A stretch of DNA of 37,552 nucleotides from Chlorobaculum sp. (GCA_013334855.1 JAAXWU010000009.1:1-37552), one strand, 5' to 3'; numbered from the stretch's first letter, positions 18,734 to 27,471 are shown. Notes: generated from the sequence alone by a model not told the origin. Translations and numbers: made by a program.

Positions 18734-18749
18734 GATGCTCTGTCCATGA

Positions 18750-19832
18750 ATGTTACCTTATAATGGACAAACAACTATCGACAACCTAAGCACTCACCTT
18801 GCCTTGAATAACTCGAAACTTCACGGGCTGTGGCGGCTGTTGCGCTTCGAGCTGGCGTTCGCGGCGGGGGCTTGTGTGGTGCTGGCCGAGGTGCTGGCGC
18901 TTGGCGGATGGCCGCCGTTGCGGCTGGGATTGTCCGGCTTTCTCAGTGTTTTCAGCATCGCGGCGGCGGTGCTGGTGCTGAACGACTGGTTCGATGTCGA
19001 GACCGACCGCATCAACGCGCCGGCGCGCCCGCTGCCTGCCGGAGTGGTGACGAAGCGTGAGGTGCTCGCGCTGTCGGTGGCCGCAGCGCTCTCCGGTTGC
19101 GCTTCGGCGGCGATGATCGGTTTCAGCGCCTTCATCGCGGCCTGCGTAATGCTGCTGCTGGGCGTACTGTACGACTGGAAACTCAAGCGGTACGGGCTTT
19201 TCGGGAATCTCGTCGTTGGCTTTTCGGTCGGCATGAGCTTCATCTTCGGCGGCATCGCTGTGGGCAATCCGTTCGAGCCGGTGGTGCTCTTTCTTGCCGT
19301 GATGACGATGTGCGTCGATCTCGGCGAGGAGATTGCGGCGGACTCGCTCGACGTCGAGGGTGATCGTCAATCCGGATCCCGCTCGCTTGCCATCATGCTC
19401 GGCGCTGACAAGGCGATGCGCATCGCCGCAGCCGTTTTCGCGCTGGTGATCGCGGGTAGCGCCGCGCCGTTCTTTGTGGGATGGTTCGGCTGGATTTACC
19501 TTCCGCCGATCATCGCCTTCGACGTCATCGTCGCCTACTGGATGGTAGACGACAACTACGACGGCAGCAACTTCATCGTCCGCCAACTCTTCTTCTATGG
19601 CGGCACCCGCGACGAATTCGCCCAAAGGCAAAAGTGTTTGAGCACACTCGCCAAAACCGTAGCAAAACGAAAAGACGAAAAAACGCTGAAAATAGAAATA
19701 GACGAAGAAGCCTTCGACCGCCTCTACGGCTTCCAGTCCCACCCAATCCCCGTCACGCCAGGCCGCAAAATCACCGTCCGCGTCATCAGTCAGTTCGGGG
19801 AGGAGAGCATGAAGGTTCTGGGGATGGGGTGA
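18750..19832 (+). CDS. UbiA-family prenyltransferase fused to type III Mod C-terminus
   Basis: 360 residues. Residues 25-262 are a UbiA-type integral membrane prenyltransferase, closest in style to geranylgeranylglyceryl-phosphate transferases: [12 protein letters not shown] at 78-89 and DSLDVEGD at 198-205 are the two Asp-rich prenyl-diphosphate/Mg sites, with about eight membrane segments. At AYW (about 262-264) the sequence turns into [18 protein letters not shown], then [18 protein letters not shown] and [15 protein letters not shown], which I know as the C-terminus of type III restriction-modification methylases (Mod). The expected last UbiA membrane helix is missing, and codon use becomes A-rich across the join near 19535-19545. 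Whether this chimera folds is doubtful. No ribosome binding site is obvious. Confidence 0.8.
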   Translation: MLPYNGQTTIDNLSTHLALNNSKLHGLWRLLRFELAFAAGACVVLAEVLALGGWPPLRLGLSGFLSVFSIAAAVLVLNDWFDVETDRINAPARPLPAGVVTKREVLALSVAAALSGCASAAMIGFSAFIAACVMLLLGVLYDWKLKRYGLFGNLVVGFSVGMSFIFGGIAVGNPFEPVVLFLAVMTMCVDLGEEIAADSLDVEGDRQSGSRSLAIMLGADKAMRIAAAVFALVIAGSAAPFFVGWFGWIYLPPIIAFDVIVAYWMVDDNYDGSNFIVRQLFFYGGTRDEFAQRQKCLSTLAKTVAKRKDEKTLKIEIDEEAFDRLYGFQSHPIPVTPGRKITVRVISQFGEESMKVLGMG

Positions 19833-19895
19833 TGTGAACATTCAGAAATGATGCAGTATTTCGTTTTCTGTTATTAAATTTACTTGAAAATCATT

Positions 19896-20462
19896 ATGTC
19901 TGATATTTGGAATACATCAATGATGTTTTTGATAGGTCTTCCGGTTTTTGCGGGCATATATGTCCGATATAAATCATATGGCGATCATTTTTATTGGCAT
20001 ACTTTTCGGGTGACAATACCTATATTTTTTACGATAAGCATAGGATATTCTTTTATTCATTATGCAAACCCACCAGAGGCGGTATTATCGTATAATGGTT
20101 TTGTTGGCGTTTGGATCTATTATTTGATAGGTTTCTTTTTTGTCGGAGCAATAATGACAGATGTATTAAACGGACAAGAGCTTGGTGACGTAGTATTGGC
20201 GATAATCGTTTGTTCTTTTTTTATCGTTGTCGGTGGATTGTTCTCAATAGCAGGTACTCTGATTTCAGGCTTCAATCTTGCTGCCGTGGTCTATTCGGCT
20301 TTTTTTGCTGGTGGTATAGATAACGTGTTTTTCTGGAAGGATATTTTTGATTTTTTTGATATTAATTTGTTTATTATAAGAGTTTTCCTTCTGATTGTGT
20401 CTGCTTTTTCTGGCGCTGTGGAGTTTGTGAGCTATATTCATGATCATGTTCTTGAACATTAA
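19896..20462 (+). CDS. AT-rich multi-pass membrane protein, unknown
   Basis: 188 residues from ATG at 19896; a TTG at 19884 would add four. About five hydrophobic helices alternate with short loops, for example MMFLIGLPVFAGIYV, FRVTIPIFFTISIGYSFI, WIYYLIGFFFVGAIM and VVLAIIVCSFFIVVGGLF. No domain is recognised. Codons are strongly A/T-ending, unlike the flanking core genes, which suggests recent transfer. It sits between two methylase C-terminal remnants, so it may have arrived as cargo at a restriction-modification locus; a role in defence (membrane effector) is possible but only a guess. Confidence 0.6.
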   Translation: MSDIWNTSMMFLIGLPVFAGIYVRYKSYGDHFYWHTFRVTIPIFFTISIGYSFIHYANPPEAVLSYNGFVGVWIYYLIGFFFVGAIMTDVLNGQELGDVVLAIIVCSFFIVVGGLFSIAGTLISGFNLAAVVYSAFFAGGIDNVFFWKDIFDFFDINLFIIRVFLLIVSAFSGAVEFVSYIHDHVLEH

Positions 20463-20639
20463 TACTTTCTCTTGTTTAAAATGTTGTTCATATATATCAT
20501 TTGTATCAGAATGTAAAAGCTTAACAAAAATATCAGGACGAATTTTTTTACCGACTGAAATACCTTTGCTTTGCAGGTGAGAAACAACGCATGGAGGAGC
20601 TGGAGAAATGTGTAGACAACCATCGATGATTCGCTCATT

Positions 20640-20994
20640 GGCGGCTGAATATCTAATCTGTGTCGCCGTAGTTGGCAACCCGGAAGCGCTTGTGGCGATG
20701 CGCTATGAGGACACCAGCGAAGTCCGTAGCGACGGAGCCGAAGGCATAGCCTGCTGGTTCATCGACACCGACTACAACATGGATTCCTTCTTCGTCCGCC
20801 AAGCCTATTTCCTCGGCGCAAACGACCCGTACAAAGCGCTGAAAACAACGCTAAAATCCGAAATCAACGAAGAAGCCTGGTCAACCCTGAACAGCAACAT
20901 ATCGCGCCCGTTCGCCAAGCCGGATACGGGGCGGATTGCCGTGAAGGTGATCAACCACCTCGGCGACGAGGTGATGAAGGCGTATAGAGTGTGA
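20640..20994 (+). pseudogene. Type III Mod methylase C-terminal remnant
   Basis: The open frame starts at 20608, but the family-like part begins near 20700. It reads EDTSEVRSDGAEGIACWFID, then DSFFVRQAYFLGANDPYKAL, then LKSEINEEAWSTL, and ends GRIAVKVINHLGDEVMKAYR with V. I recognise this as the tail of a type III or related adenine methylase. The catalytic part (DPPY motif and the SAM-binding region) is absent, and the DNA upstream is AT-rich and unrelated. The tail differs from that fused to UbiA at 19535-19832, so two distinct mod genes once contributed. GC content jumps back up just over this remnant. Confidence 0.7.
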
Positions 20995-21100
20995 ATATAT
21001 GTTTTCGTATTATAATAATATTTTATAATATTAAAGGTCTCATTTTGATGTGCATTAATATTTTGTTTTATAGTAGATTTTAGGATAAATAAAATTTTAT

Positions 21101-23344
21101 ATGGCAAAGAAAGATACTCAGCTATGGTCTCAACTTGAAAAAGTTGTAAGGTTTGTTGCATCTCATCTTTATAATCGGCCTGCAAATCCTGAAAATGTGA
21201 GCGGGGTTAGATGTGATTGTGTGTTGAAAATTGAACAAGATAGTTGGGTTTTGATTGAAACTACTGTAGAGAAATCATTGGCTAAATTGAGAACAGATCT
21301 TGCTAAATTTGCAGTTATCCGACCTAGTTTAATTGCAAAAAATATTTATCCAAAATGCTATTATATTACGCTTGATGCACCAAATCAGAGTTTAGTTGAA
21401 TCAGGCAAAGAAAATTATATAGAAGTAATGTCAATAAAAGAATTTGGAAAAAAATTATTTAATTATCAGGATTATCAATATTTAAGGTTAAAGAAGCCAT
21501 TTGGGAGCGCTGTAAATCCTTTTTCTGGAGAAATTGACGTTACTCCGTACGCACAAGTTACATATTCTGGCGATAAGGGAGAAGATTATACTTTAGAAGA
21601 TATAGCTGGTTTAATAGGGAAAAATAGACATGTTGTACTTCTTGGCGCATATGGCACTGGGAAAAGTCGATGTGTTCAAGAGGTGTTTAGGATACTCTCT
21701 AATAATACTGATAAGAATTTTCAATTTCCGATTGCTATAAATTTGAAGGAAAATTGGGGTCTTAAAAGAGCTGCAGAAATAATAACGCGACACCTTTCGG
21801 ATTTGGGTTTAAGTGGTCAGATTGATTATTTGATGAAAATATATAAAGAAAATAGCGTTTGCTTTCTTTTAGATGGTTTTGATGAAATAGGTGCTCAGAC
21901 TTGGAGTGATAATCCTGAAAAATTAAAAGATATAAGATATGTTTCTTTGCAAGGTGTTAGAAATTTGGTAGAGGATGTTACTGGAGGGGTGTTGATTGTT
22001 GGTAGAGAGCATTACTTTAATAGTGATGAGGAAATGATAAAGTGTTTGGGCCTTTCAAAAAAAAATCCTGTAATTATAAGATGTAAAACGGAATTTTCAA
22101 CTCAAGAAATGGAATCCTATCTTACAGATAGGAAAATAAATATATCAGTTCCTTCTTGGTTGCCAAAGAGGCCTTTAATTTGTCAGGTGGTTGCTGAATT
22201 TAATATTGTAGATGCTGAGAAAATATTTTCATCTTCAGAGGGAGAGATAGAATTTTGGGAGTTACTTATAAATACAATCTGTGAAAGAGAAGCAAAGATT
22301 AATCCGGTTCTGGATCCAATTGTTATAAAAAAAGTGTTAACCCGTTTGTCAAGAATATCTCGTTGTAAAGTTAATGACTATGGCCCTATTACTTTACAAG
22401 AAATCTATAGGGCTTTTGAGGACTGTACGGGTATTCATACAACAGATGAAACTGCTATAATGCTGCAAAGATTGCCTGGGTTAGGAAGAATTGGCCCAGA
22501 AAGTTTGGATAGGCAATTTGTTGATATCTACTTATTAGATGGGTTAAGGGCAGAAGATTTAGTCGATTCAATAGGCGTACTTGATTTATCAATTATAGAT
22601 GAGAATTGGCAAAATCCTTTAAGGTTTTTTGGTTTAAGATATGTTGGGGCAAAACTTTTAATTGAGGGGAATAGACAGGCTTTTTCTTCGTATTTTAATA
22701 AGGCAAGTAATAGGAGAAATAAGATATTGCTTGGTGATATCGTGGCAAGTATGGCTAAGTTGAGCGATTTGGAAATTGATTTTAATAATTGTGTGATTGA
22801 TGGTACTATTATCGCTGAACTTGATCTCTCTATTGCCATTATAAATAATATCAAATTTACTGATTCTATAATTGAGGTTTTAAATATAGAGAATAATTTG
22901 GCTAGTAATGTGTATTTTTCAAAATGTATAATTATGCAATTATCTGGAGTTTCATCTTTAAGAGGACTACCTTTATGGATTGAGGAATGCTCTATTGAAA
23001 AGTATCAAACGGTTCATACTGTATCAAGAATTCGTGATGCTGATTTTAATGCGGCGCAACTTATTCTTCTTACATTTATCAGGAAGTTATTTCTTCAGCC
23101 AGGAAGTGCTCGAAAAGAGTCTGCTCTTTTGCGGGGTTTAGGAGATGCTGCGAATAAGAAATTAGCGGAAAAAATAATTAAGATTTTAATTAAGGAAGAT
23201 ATTGTATCTACGGCAGATGGACAAGAAGGACTATTATATGTTCCGAATCGGTCAAAAGCTCAAAGAATGAAGCAAATAATGGATCGTCTATCGTTGAGTG
23301 ATGATAGAATATGGCATAGTGTTTCGCAATTAGGAAGTAAATAA
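21101..23344 (+). CDS. NACHT (STAND) NTPase with nuclease-like N-terminus, putative antiphage protein
   Basis: 747 residues, AT-rich. Residues 1-120 contain GVRCDCVLKI, then WVLIETTVEKS (Asp39, Glu53, Thr55), arranged like a PD-(D/E)XK nuclease core but with Thr where Lys is expected, so activity is uncertain. The NACHT module follows: Walker A GAYGTGKS (182-189), Walker B FLLDGFDEIG (255-264), and VGREHYF (300-306) as sensor 1. Residues 350-530 are helical. Residues 555-625 (DFNNCVIDGTIIAELDLS and on) resemble a pentapeptide/LRR-like sensor, and the C-terminus looks like winged-helix. Bacterial NACHT proteins sense phage and trigger abortive responses. The neighbours are restriction-modification and toxin-antitoxin remnants. 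No frameshift or internal stop is seen. Confidence 0.85.
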   Translation: MAKKDTQLWSQLEKVVRFVASHLYNRPANPENVSGVRCDCVLKIEQDSWVLIETTVEKSLAKLRTDLAKFAVIRPSLIAKNIYPKCYYITLDAPNQSLVESGKENYIEVMSIKEFGKKLFNYQDYQYLRLKKPFGSAVNPFSGEIDVTPYAQVTYSGDKGEDYTLEDIAGLIGKNRHVVLLGAYGTGKSRCVQEVFRILSNNTDKNFQFPIAINLKENWGLKRAAEIITRHLSDLGLSGQIDYLMKIYKENSVCFLLDGFDEIGAQTWSDNPEKLKDIRYVSLQGVRNLVEDVTGGVLIVGREHYFNSDEEMIKCLGLSKKNPVIIRCKTEFSTQEMESYLTDRKINISVPSWLPKRPLICQVVAEFNIVDAEKIFSSSEGEIEFWELLINTICEREAKINPVLDPIVIKKVLTRLSRISRCKVNDYGPITLQEIYRAFEDCTGIHTTDETAIMLQRLPGLGRIGPESLDRQFVDIYLLDGLRAEDLVDSIGVLDLSIIDENWQNPLRFFGLRYVGAKLLIEGNRQAFSSYFNKASNRRNKILLGDIVASMAKLSDLEIDFNNCVIDGTIIAELDLSIAIINNIKFTDSIIEVLNIENNLASNVYFSKCIIMQLSGVSSLRGLPLWIEECSIEKYQTVHTVSRIRDADFNAAQLILLTFIRKLFLQPGSARKESALLRGLGDAANKKLAEKIIKILIKEDIVSTADGQEGLLYVPNRSKAQRMKQIMDRLSLSDDRIWHSVSQLGSK

Positions 23345-23433
23345 AGCTTCTTGTAAATCAATTGATTGCAGTTTAATAATGTATTTTAATATTTCTCAAG
23401 GTGATCTGATATTAATGTAAAATAATGTACAAT

Positions 23434-24450
23434 ATGAGATATGTGCTATTGGTGATTTGGTTTTGTATTGCATTTTTCAGTACAGACTTATTAGCGGAAT
23501 CTCAAAACAAGGTCAATACAATAATTTATCTCTCAAAGGGTAAGATATCTTGTTATAACGTTTTAACAAAGACTACAGACAAATCGCTTCTCAATAACGA
23601 AACGGTTGAAAAATTTATTCTATCCCCAACAAAAAGATACCTGGCTTATGAAAAGGTGATTAAATATTATGATTTTTATTATGAAATAGACAATAAAGAT
23701 GAAAAGCCAACAAAAATAGCATTGAGTTCAGTAGTGATTTATGATTTGAGTGATCATAAAAAGATTGCAGAAGTATTTCCAAAAGAAAACGAGTTATTGA
23801 ATATTGTCAAATGGGCTGATGATAATATAATACTTTATAGGTCTGGCGATGAATTGTCGGTAAGCGGGTGGTTCACACTTGATACTACAGGAGTGATTAA
23901 AGATTTGCGCGATTATGAGTTATCAACGACACAGAGGAGTATTGTATATTCACGTGACAGATCAACAATGCTCTCTATCGACAACTCGAATAATTTACAT
24001 ATGATTGATTTACAATCGATGAAGGATACGCAAGTATACAGTTCTGCTAATAACCTTTTAGATTTTAATATGTCATTCGATAAAAAATATATAGTTATGC
24101 TTGAGGTTGTCGATAACCAAAGGTTGACTATTGATAAAGTTACCTTATTATCTCTGGCCGATTCAAAACAAACAGAAATTTATAATGCAAAAGCAGTTGC
24201 AAAAAATGACCCATGCATATCTATTTCTCCTGATGGTTCAGTAATAAGTATTGAACTAAATGATAGCGTGATGATTTTACTCAATACAGTCACAAAAGAA
24301 AAAAGCAGAATTAAAGGGTATGGCGTCTGCTGGATTGATAACAATACCTTTGTTTATAAAAAAAAGTCTGATCTTTACATCTATAATATCAAAAACAAAT
24401 CAGAAAAATTGTTTCATAAAAACGCAAAAAAAGCAGCATCTTTTAACTAA
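23434..24450 (+). CDS. Exported beta-propeller (WD40/TolB-like) protein
   Basis: 338 residues from ATG at 23434 (a start at 23425 would add three). The N-terminus MRYVLLVIWFCIAFFSTDLL is a signal peptide ending near AES. The rest is a run of beta-rich repeats of WD40/TolB style, e.g. VEKFILSPTKRYLAYEK, NLLDFNMSFDKKYIVMLE and DPCISISPDGSVISIEL, suggesting a propeller of about six blades. No catalytic motif is visible. It lies 89 bases after the NACHT gene, is equally AT-rich and probably came with it; a functional link is not shown, and an exported partner would be unusual for a cytosolic sensor. Confidence 0.65.
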   Translation: MRYVLLVIWFCIAFFSTDLLAESQNKVNTIIYLSKGKISCYNVLTKTTDKSLLNNETVEKFILSPTKRYLAYEKVIKYYDFYYEIDNKDEKPTKIALSSVVIYDLSDHKKIAEVFPKENELLNIVKWADDNIILYRSGDELSVSGWFTLDTTGVIKDLRDYELSTTQRSIVYSRDRSTMLSIDNSNNLHMIDLQSMKDTQVYSSANNLLDFNMSFDKKYIVMLEVVDNQRLTIDKVTLLSLADSKQTEIYNAKAVAKNDPCISISPDGSVISIELNDSVMILLNTVTKEKSRIKGYGVCWIDNNTFVYKKKSDLYIYNIKNKSEKLFHKNAKKAASFN

Positions 24451-24559
24451 TCCCTCCGACAAAAAAAATGTACAAATCAGGGGACAATTATTATATAACG
24501 TAGATGAAAAATCGTACATTTGAACCGCAAATGCTCTTGCGCGGAAAATGCGTAATGGT

Positions 24560-24747
24560 GTGTCAAGACAAAAATGAAGGCTGATTGTTTCTGTTCGCCC
24601 TTCGAATAACGAGGATTCGTCATCGAGAGTCCCGACAAATAGGGACGAGGCGATCCATCTTTACTGCCTTTGCCGATTCTGGATGGATTGCCACGTCGCG
24701 TTGCTCCTCGCAATGACAGGGGGTTCACGACTGCTTTCCATTGACAC
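24560..24747 (+). mobile_element. MITE-like element, copy 1
   Basis: A 188-base element bounded by GTGTCAA and TTGACAC. Inside, GATTCGTCATCGAGAG pairs with CTCCTCGCAATGACAG, and GCGATCCATC pairs with GGATTGCC, so the transcript would fold into a long hairpin. It encodes nothing. It shares its core with the copies at 25201 and 34344 but has a different left part (24577-24600). It marks the right edge of the AT-rich region. Confidence 0.75.
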
Positions 24748-24930
24748 GGTAGTGGTTGCGGGAATGAGCGGCAAGGATCGCCGTCAACGTTACCGGAAGT
24801 TGCAGGGCGCGACGTAACAGGCAGCTACTCTTTACTCCGAGTCTATGGTGACTGAGCTGTTGCCGTCAAACGAGGGAGTTTGATTTGGTCGTAAATCAGA
24901 AATATTTGTTGTACGAAAACAGGGAGTGAC

Positions 24931-25179
24931 ATGGGAAAGAGATATGAGATAGGCAATGATTTTTTTCGTGAAAAAATATTGGCTGCCATGTTGTTTGGGT
25001 TCCGTAACGTCAAAAATCCGTCAACCGTCACCGTTCATCCTGAACTCATGGTGAAGATAAGGGAGAATTTCAAGGATAAAGTGATCTCGCCGAAACAGTT
25101 TGGCGATGTGGAGGTGTTTTGCGGGCTGACGGTCATTGAAGATGTGACAAAAGAAAAGGATTACATCTCAGTCAATTAA
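24931..25179 (+). CDS. Small hypothetical protein
   Basis: 82 residues, with a good ribosome binding site (AGGGAGTGAC before ATG). No signal peptide or membrane segment. The sequence has an amphipathic start (MGKRYEIGNDFFREKILAAM) and a beta-like C-terminus (FGDVEVFCGLTVIEDV). I do not recognise the family. It is bracketed by two MITE copies, at 24560 and 25201, which may mean that both flanks moved or that the gene survived between insertions. Confidence 0.6.
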   Translation: MGKRYEIGNDFFREKILAAMLFGFRNVKNPSTVTVHPELMVKIRENFKDKVISPKQFGDVEVFCGLTVIEDVTKEKDYISVN

Positions 25180-25200
25180 ACCTTGAAAAACAATCGTGGC

Positions 25201-25368
25201 GTGTCAAAAGAATAATGACGGGGAGATTCGTCATCGCGAGTCACGACCTGTCGGGACGTGGCGATCCATCCTTTTTCGCTATCGCGCTGAATCCGTATGG
25301 ATTGCCGCGCCGCTTTGTGGCTCGCAATGACGCGGAAAGTACATGACAGTTTGGTATTGACTTGACAA
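25201..25368 (+). mobile_element. MITE-like element, copy 2
   Basis: About 168 bases, from GTGTCAAAAG to TTGACTTGACAA, 21 bases after the stop of the 82-residue gene. Internal arms GATTCGTCATCGCGAG and GGCTCGCAATGACG, and GTGGCGATCCATCC against GGATTGCCGCG, can pair. It is nearly the same as copy 3 read on the other strand, including the stretch GCTATCGCGCTGAATCCGTA in the middle. Confidence 0.8.
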
Positions 25369-25444
25369 TAGTTCAGGCTCGGCGAACGGCTGATGGGCAA
25401 GCAGAAGTGCATCGCAGGATGGATGCACATTCTTCCGTTTCGTC

Positions 25445-25627
25445 TCACTTTTTGATGTAGGCGTTCAGGCCGATGGTTACGGGTTTGCCCTCGATCATGA
25501 CGTTGGTGACGGTGTTGCCGTGGGTGCTGGCGACGACGAGGGTTTTGCCGGATGACGATGGAGTCGGTTTTTCGAGGTCGATTTCTATGCAGAGCTTGTT
25601 GTCCCTGATTTCGACGGTCATGGCCAT
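25445..25627 (-). CDS. Small hypothetical protein
   Basis: 60 residues (or 58 from the second Met). The composition is alternating beta-type: MTVEIRDNKLCIEIDLEKPT, then SSSGKTLVVASTHGNTVTNV, then EGKPVTIGLNAYIKK. It looks like a compact cytosolic beta-sheet protein with good coding bias, similar in style to small conserved proteins found in many bacteria, but I cannot name the family. It ends the minus-strand group headed by the NADH dehydrogenase gene, about 100 bases downstream of it, so it may share that transcript. Confidence 0.65.
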   Translation of the reverse strand: MAMTVEIRDNKLCIEIDLEKPTPSSSGKTLVVASTHGNTVTNVMIEGKPVTIGLNAYIKK

Positions 25628-25729
25628 AGCTGAGATGTTTTGATGGTTAAAGAGATGTTGCCGACTTCAATATACCCATCCGCCGGAGATTCGGAAGCGA
25701 CGGAAATCATGAGACGGATCATCGCATAA

Positions 25730-27040
25730 TCAGGATGATCGGGACGTCTCGGGATCGGCTGGTTCCGCCTTTTCGGGTACTGTTGGATAGAATCTCCACT
25801 CTTTGTTGACGATGCGGGCGCCATGCCCGAAGATGAAAAAGGACCAACCCCATTGCAACAGGACGAAGAGCCTGTGTTTGGCGCCGCTGAGGTAGTACAG
25901 GTGAACCGCGAGCCAGATGAACCATGCAGGCAAACCGGAAAGCCTGACGTTGCCCCGTTCGGCAATAGCGGTGTTTTTGCCGATGGTGGCCATCTGTCCC
26001 TTGTCGCGGTAGACGAAAGGTGTGCGGGGTTTTCCCTGAATATCGTTCAGGATGTTCCTTCCGATGGCCTGTCCCTCCTGAAGGGCGACTGAAGCAAGCC
26101 CCGGAAGAGTACCGCCTTCCGGCAGTTTGAAATGAGCCTGGTCTCCTCCAGCGAACACGTCGGGGTGTCCGGGAACGCTCAGGTCATCACCAACGATGAT
26201 TCGCCCGGTATTGTCTGTCTCGAACCCGATGGTTTTGCCGATGCTGGTAGCCCGGACTCCGGCGGCCCAGAGCACCGTGGCGGCCTCGATTCTGTTGTCG
26301 CCCATCTGCACGCCGTTTTCATCGATGCCGGTAACCTTGCAGCAACTGAGCACTTTGACCCCCAGCCCCGCAAGCGCTTCGGTGGCTTTGGCGGAAAGTT
26401 CAGGGGAAAAAGTATGAAGAATGCGTTGCGCCGAATGAGCGATGAAGATACGCACCTGCGACGGGTCGATATTCTTGAAATACTTCGACAGATAGTGTCG
26501 GCTCATTTCACCGATCGATCCGGCAAGTTCGACGCCTGTCGGGCCTCCGCCGACAATGACGAAGGTCAGCAGTTTTCTTTTTTCTTCGGGATCGAGGGAT
26601 CTTTCGGCGTTTTCATATGCTTCCATGACCCTTCTGCGGATTTCGGCGGCCTGGGCGATTGTTTTGAGGCCGGGAGCGAACTCCTCCCATTCGTTATGGC
26701 CGAAATAGTGATGTTTCGTGCCGCAGGCCATGACGAGAGTGTCGTAGGTGATCTCTCCGAAATCGGTAAAGATGGTATTGGTGAAGGGATCGACCGTCTT
26801 GACAACGCCTTTGAGGACGGTCACGTTTTTATACTTCGACAGCATCATGCGTAGCGGATAGGCAATTTCACCTGCATTGAGTGCCGCCATCGCGACCTGG
26901 TAGAGAAGTGGCTGGAAAAGGTGGAAATTGTGCTTGTCGAGGAGCGTGACCCTTAACTCTTTACGGTTGCCCAGCTCTTTGGCCACATTGAGACCGGCAA
27001 ATCCGCCACCGACAATAACGACATGTTTCATTGAGGACAA
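25730..27040 (-). CDS. ndh: Type II NADH dehydrogenase (NDH-2)
   Basis: 436 residues. The FAD-binding Rossmann motif VVIVGGGFAGLNVA (7-20) and the NAD-binding motif VIVGGGPTGVELAG (161-174) are intact, as are the FQPLLYQVA segment and the LVMACGTKHHYFG region. VFAGGDQAHF near residue 305 is the second FAD contact. The C-terminal AWFIWLAVHLYYL and LFVLLQWGWSFFIFG are amphipathic or hydrophobic and would hold the enzyme on the membrane. NDH-2 passes electrons from NADH to quinone without pumping protons. The tail after VNKEWRFYPT is short and acidic. The related sulfide:quinone reductase family has conserved catalytic cysteines that I do not see at matching places, so NDH-2 is preferred. Confidence 0.92.
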   Translation of the reverse strand: MSSMKHVVIVGGGFAGLNVAKELGNRKELRVTLLDKHNFHLFQPLLYQVAMAALNAGEIAYPLRMMLSKYKNVTVLKGVVKTVDPFTNTIFTDFGEITYDTLVMACGTKHHYFGHNEWEEFAPGLKTIAQAAEIRRRVMEAYENAERSLDPEEKRKLLTFVIVGGGPTGVELAGSIGEMSRHYLSKYFKNIDPSQVRIFIAHSAQRILHTFSPELSAKATEALAGLGVKVLSCCKVTGIDENGVQMGDNRIEAATVLWAAGVRATSIGKTIGFETDNTGRIIVGDDLSVPGHPDVFAGGDQAHFKLPEGGTLPGLASVALQEGQAIGRNILNDIQGKPRTPFVYRDKGQMATIGKNTAIAERGNVRLSGLPAWFIWLAVHLYYLSGAKHRLFVLLQWGWSFFIFGHGARIVNKEWRFYPTVPEKAEPADPETSRSS

Positions 27041-27471
27041 TCGGGAGCTTGTTTGATAACTGCTTTCGCAATCGTTAACATCAATATAATGTAATTAATT
27101 GCGTAAGAAAGATAAATAATCTTAAAAAGTGAGAGACAGTAACCGTTTTGACTCATGTGTTTCGGGAAGCAGGGAAATTGTCGGAGAAGTGGGAGCTTGC
27201 TCCAGATTGCTGACTGATTGTTTGGCGTGTCTGCCGAGATGTGAAAGATTTGTCATTCAGACGGGAGAATTGGCGGGGGAGTTCTAAGGGGTGCAAATCC
27301 ATGAGATAACGAATGATGGCTAATCGAGCATTCTGCCTGATTGGGAAGTATCAGGATCGGGGGGTTTGGCATCTCCGAGGTCACTTCTCGGGACAGTTTC
27401 CCGGTCAAGCGATTATGCTGGAATCGAGACTTCGCCTGTAGGCAGCGACTCTCTACTCATTCCATGCCGGA
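27041..27471. other. Gene-free stretch upstream of ndh
   Basis: About 430 bases between the ndh start and the SOUL gene stop. The first 90 are AT-rich and should carry the ndh promoter. I see no RNA gene, repeat or conserved ORF. Confidence 0.5.

Noticed and set aside
20265-20678. Minus-strand frame with protein-like stretches (GKKIRPDIFVKLLHSDTNDI)
   Set aside because: Half of it is antisense to the AT-rich membrane gene and part to the Mod remnant; it may contain a short fragment of something real, but I cannot support a gene.
24815-24838. Similarity to 27436-27457 (GGCAGC.ACTCT.TACTC)
   Set aside because: Only about 20 bases with mismatches and no extended homology around it; too short to call a repeat family.
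26132-26854. 240-codon + strand frame inside ndh
   Set aside because: Antisense shadow of the NDH-2 gene, whose FAD and NAD motifs are intact.
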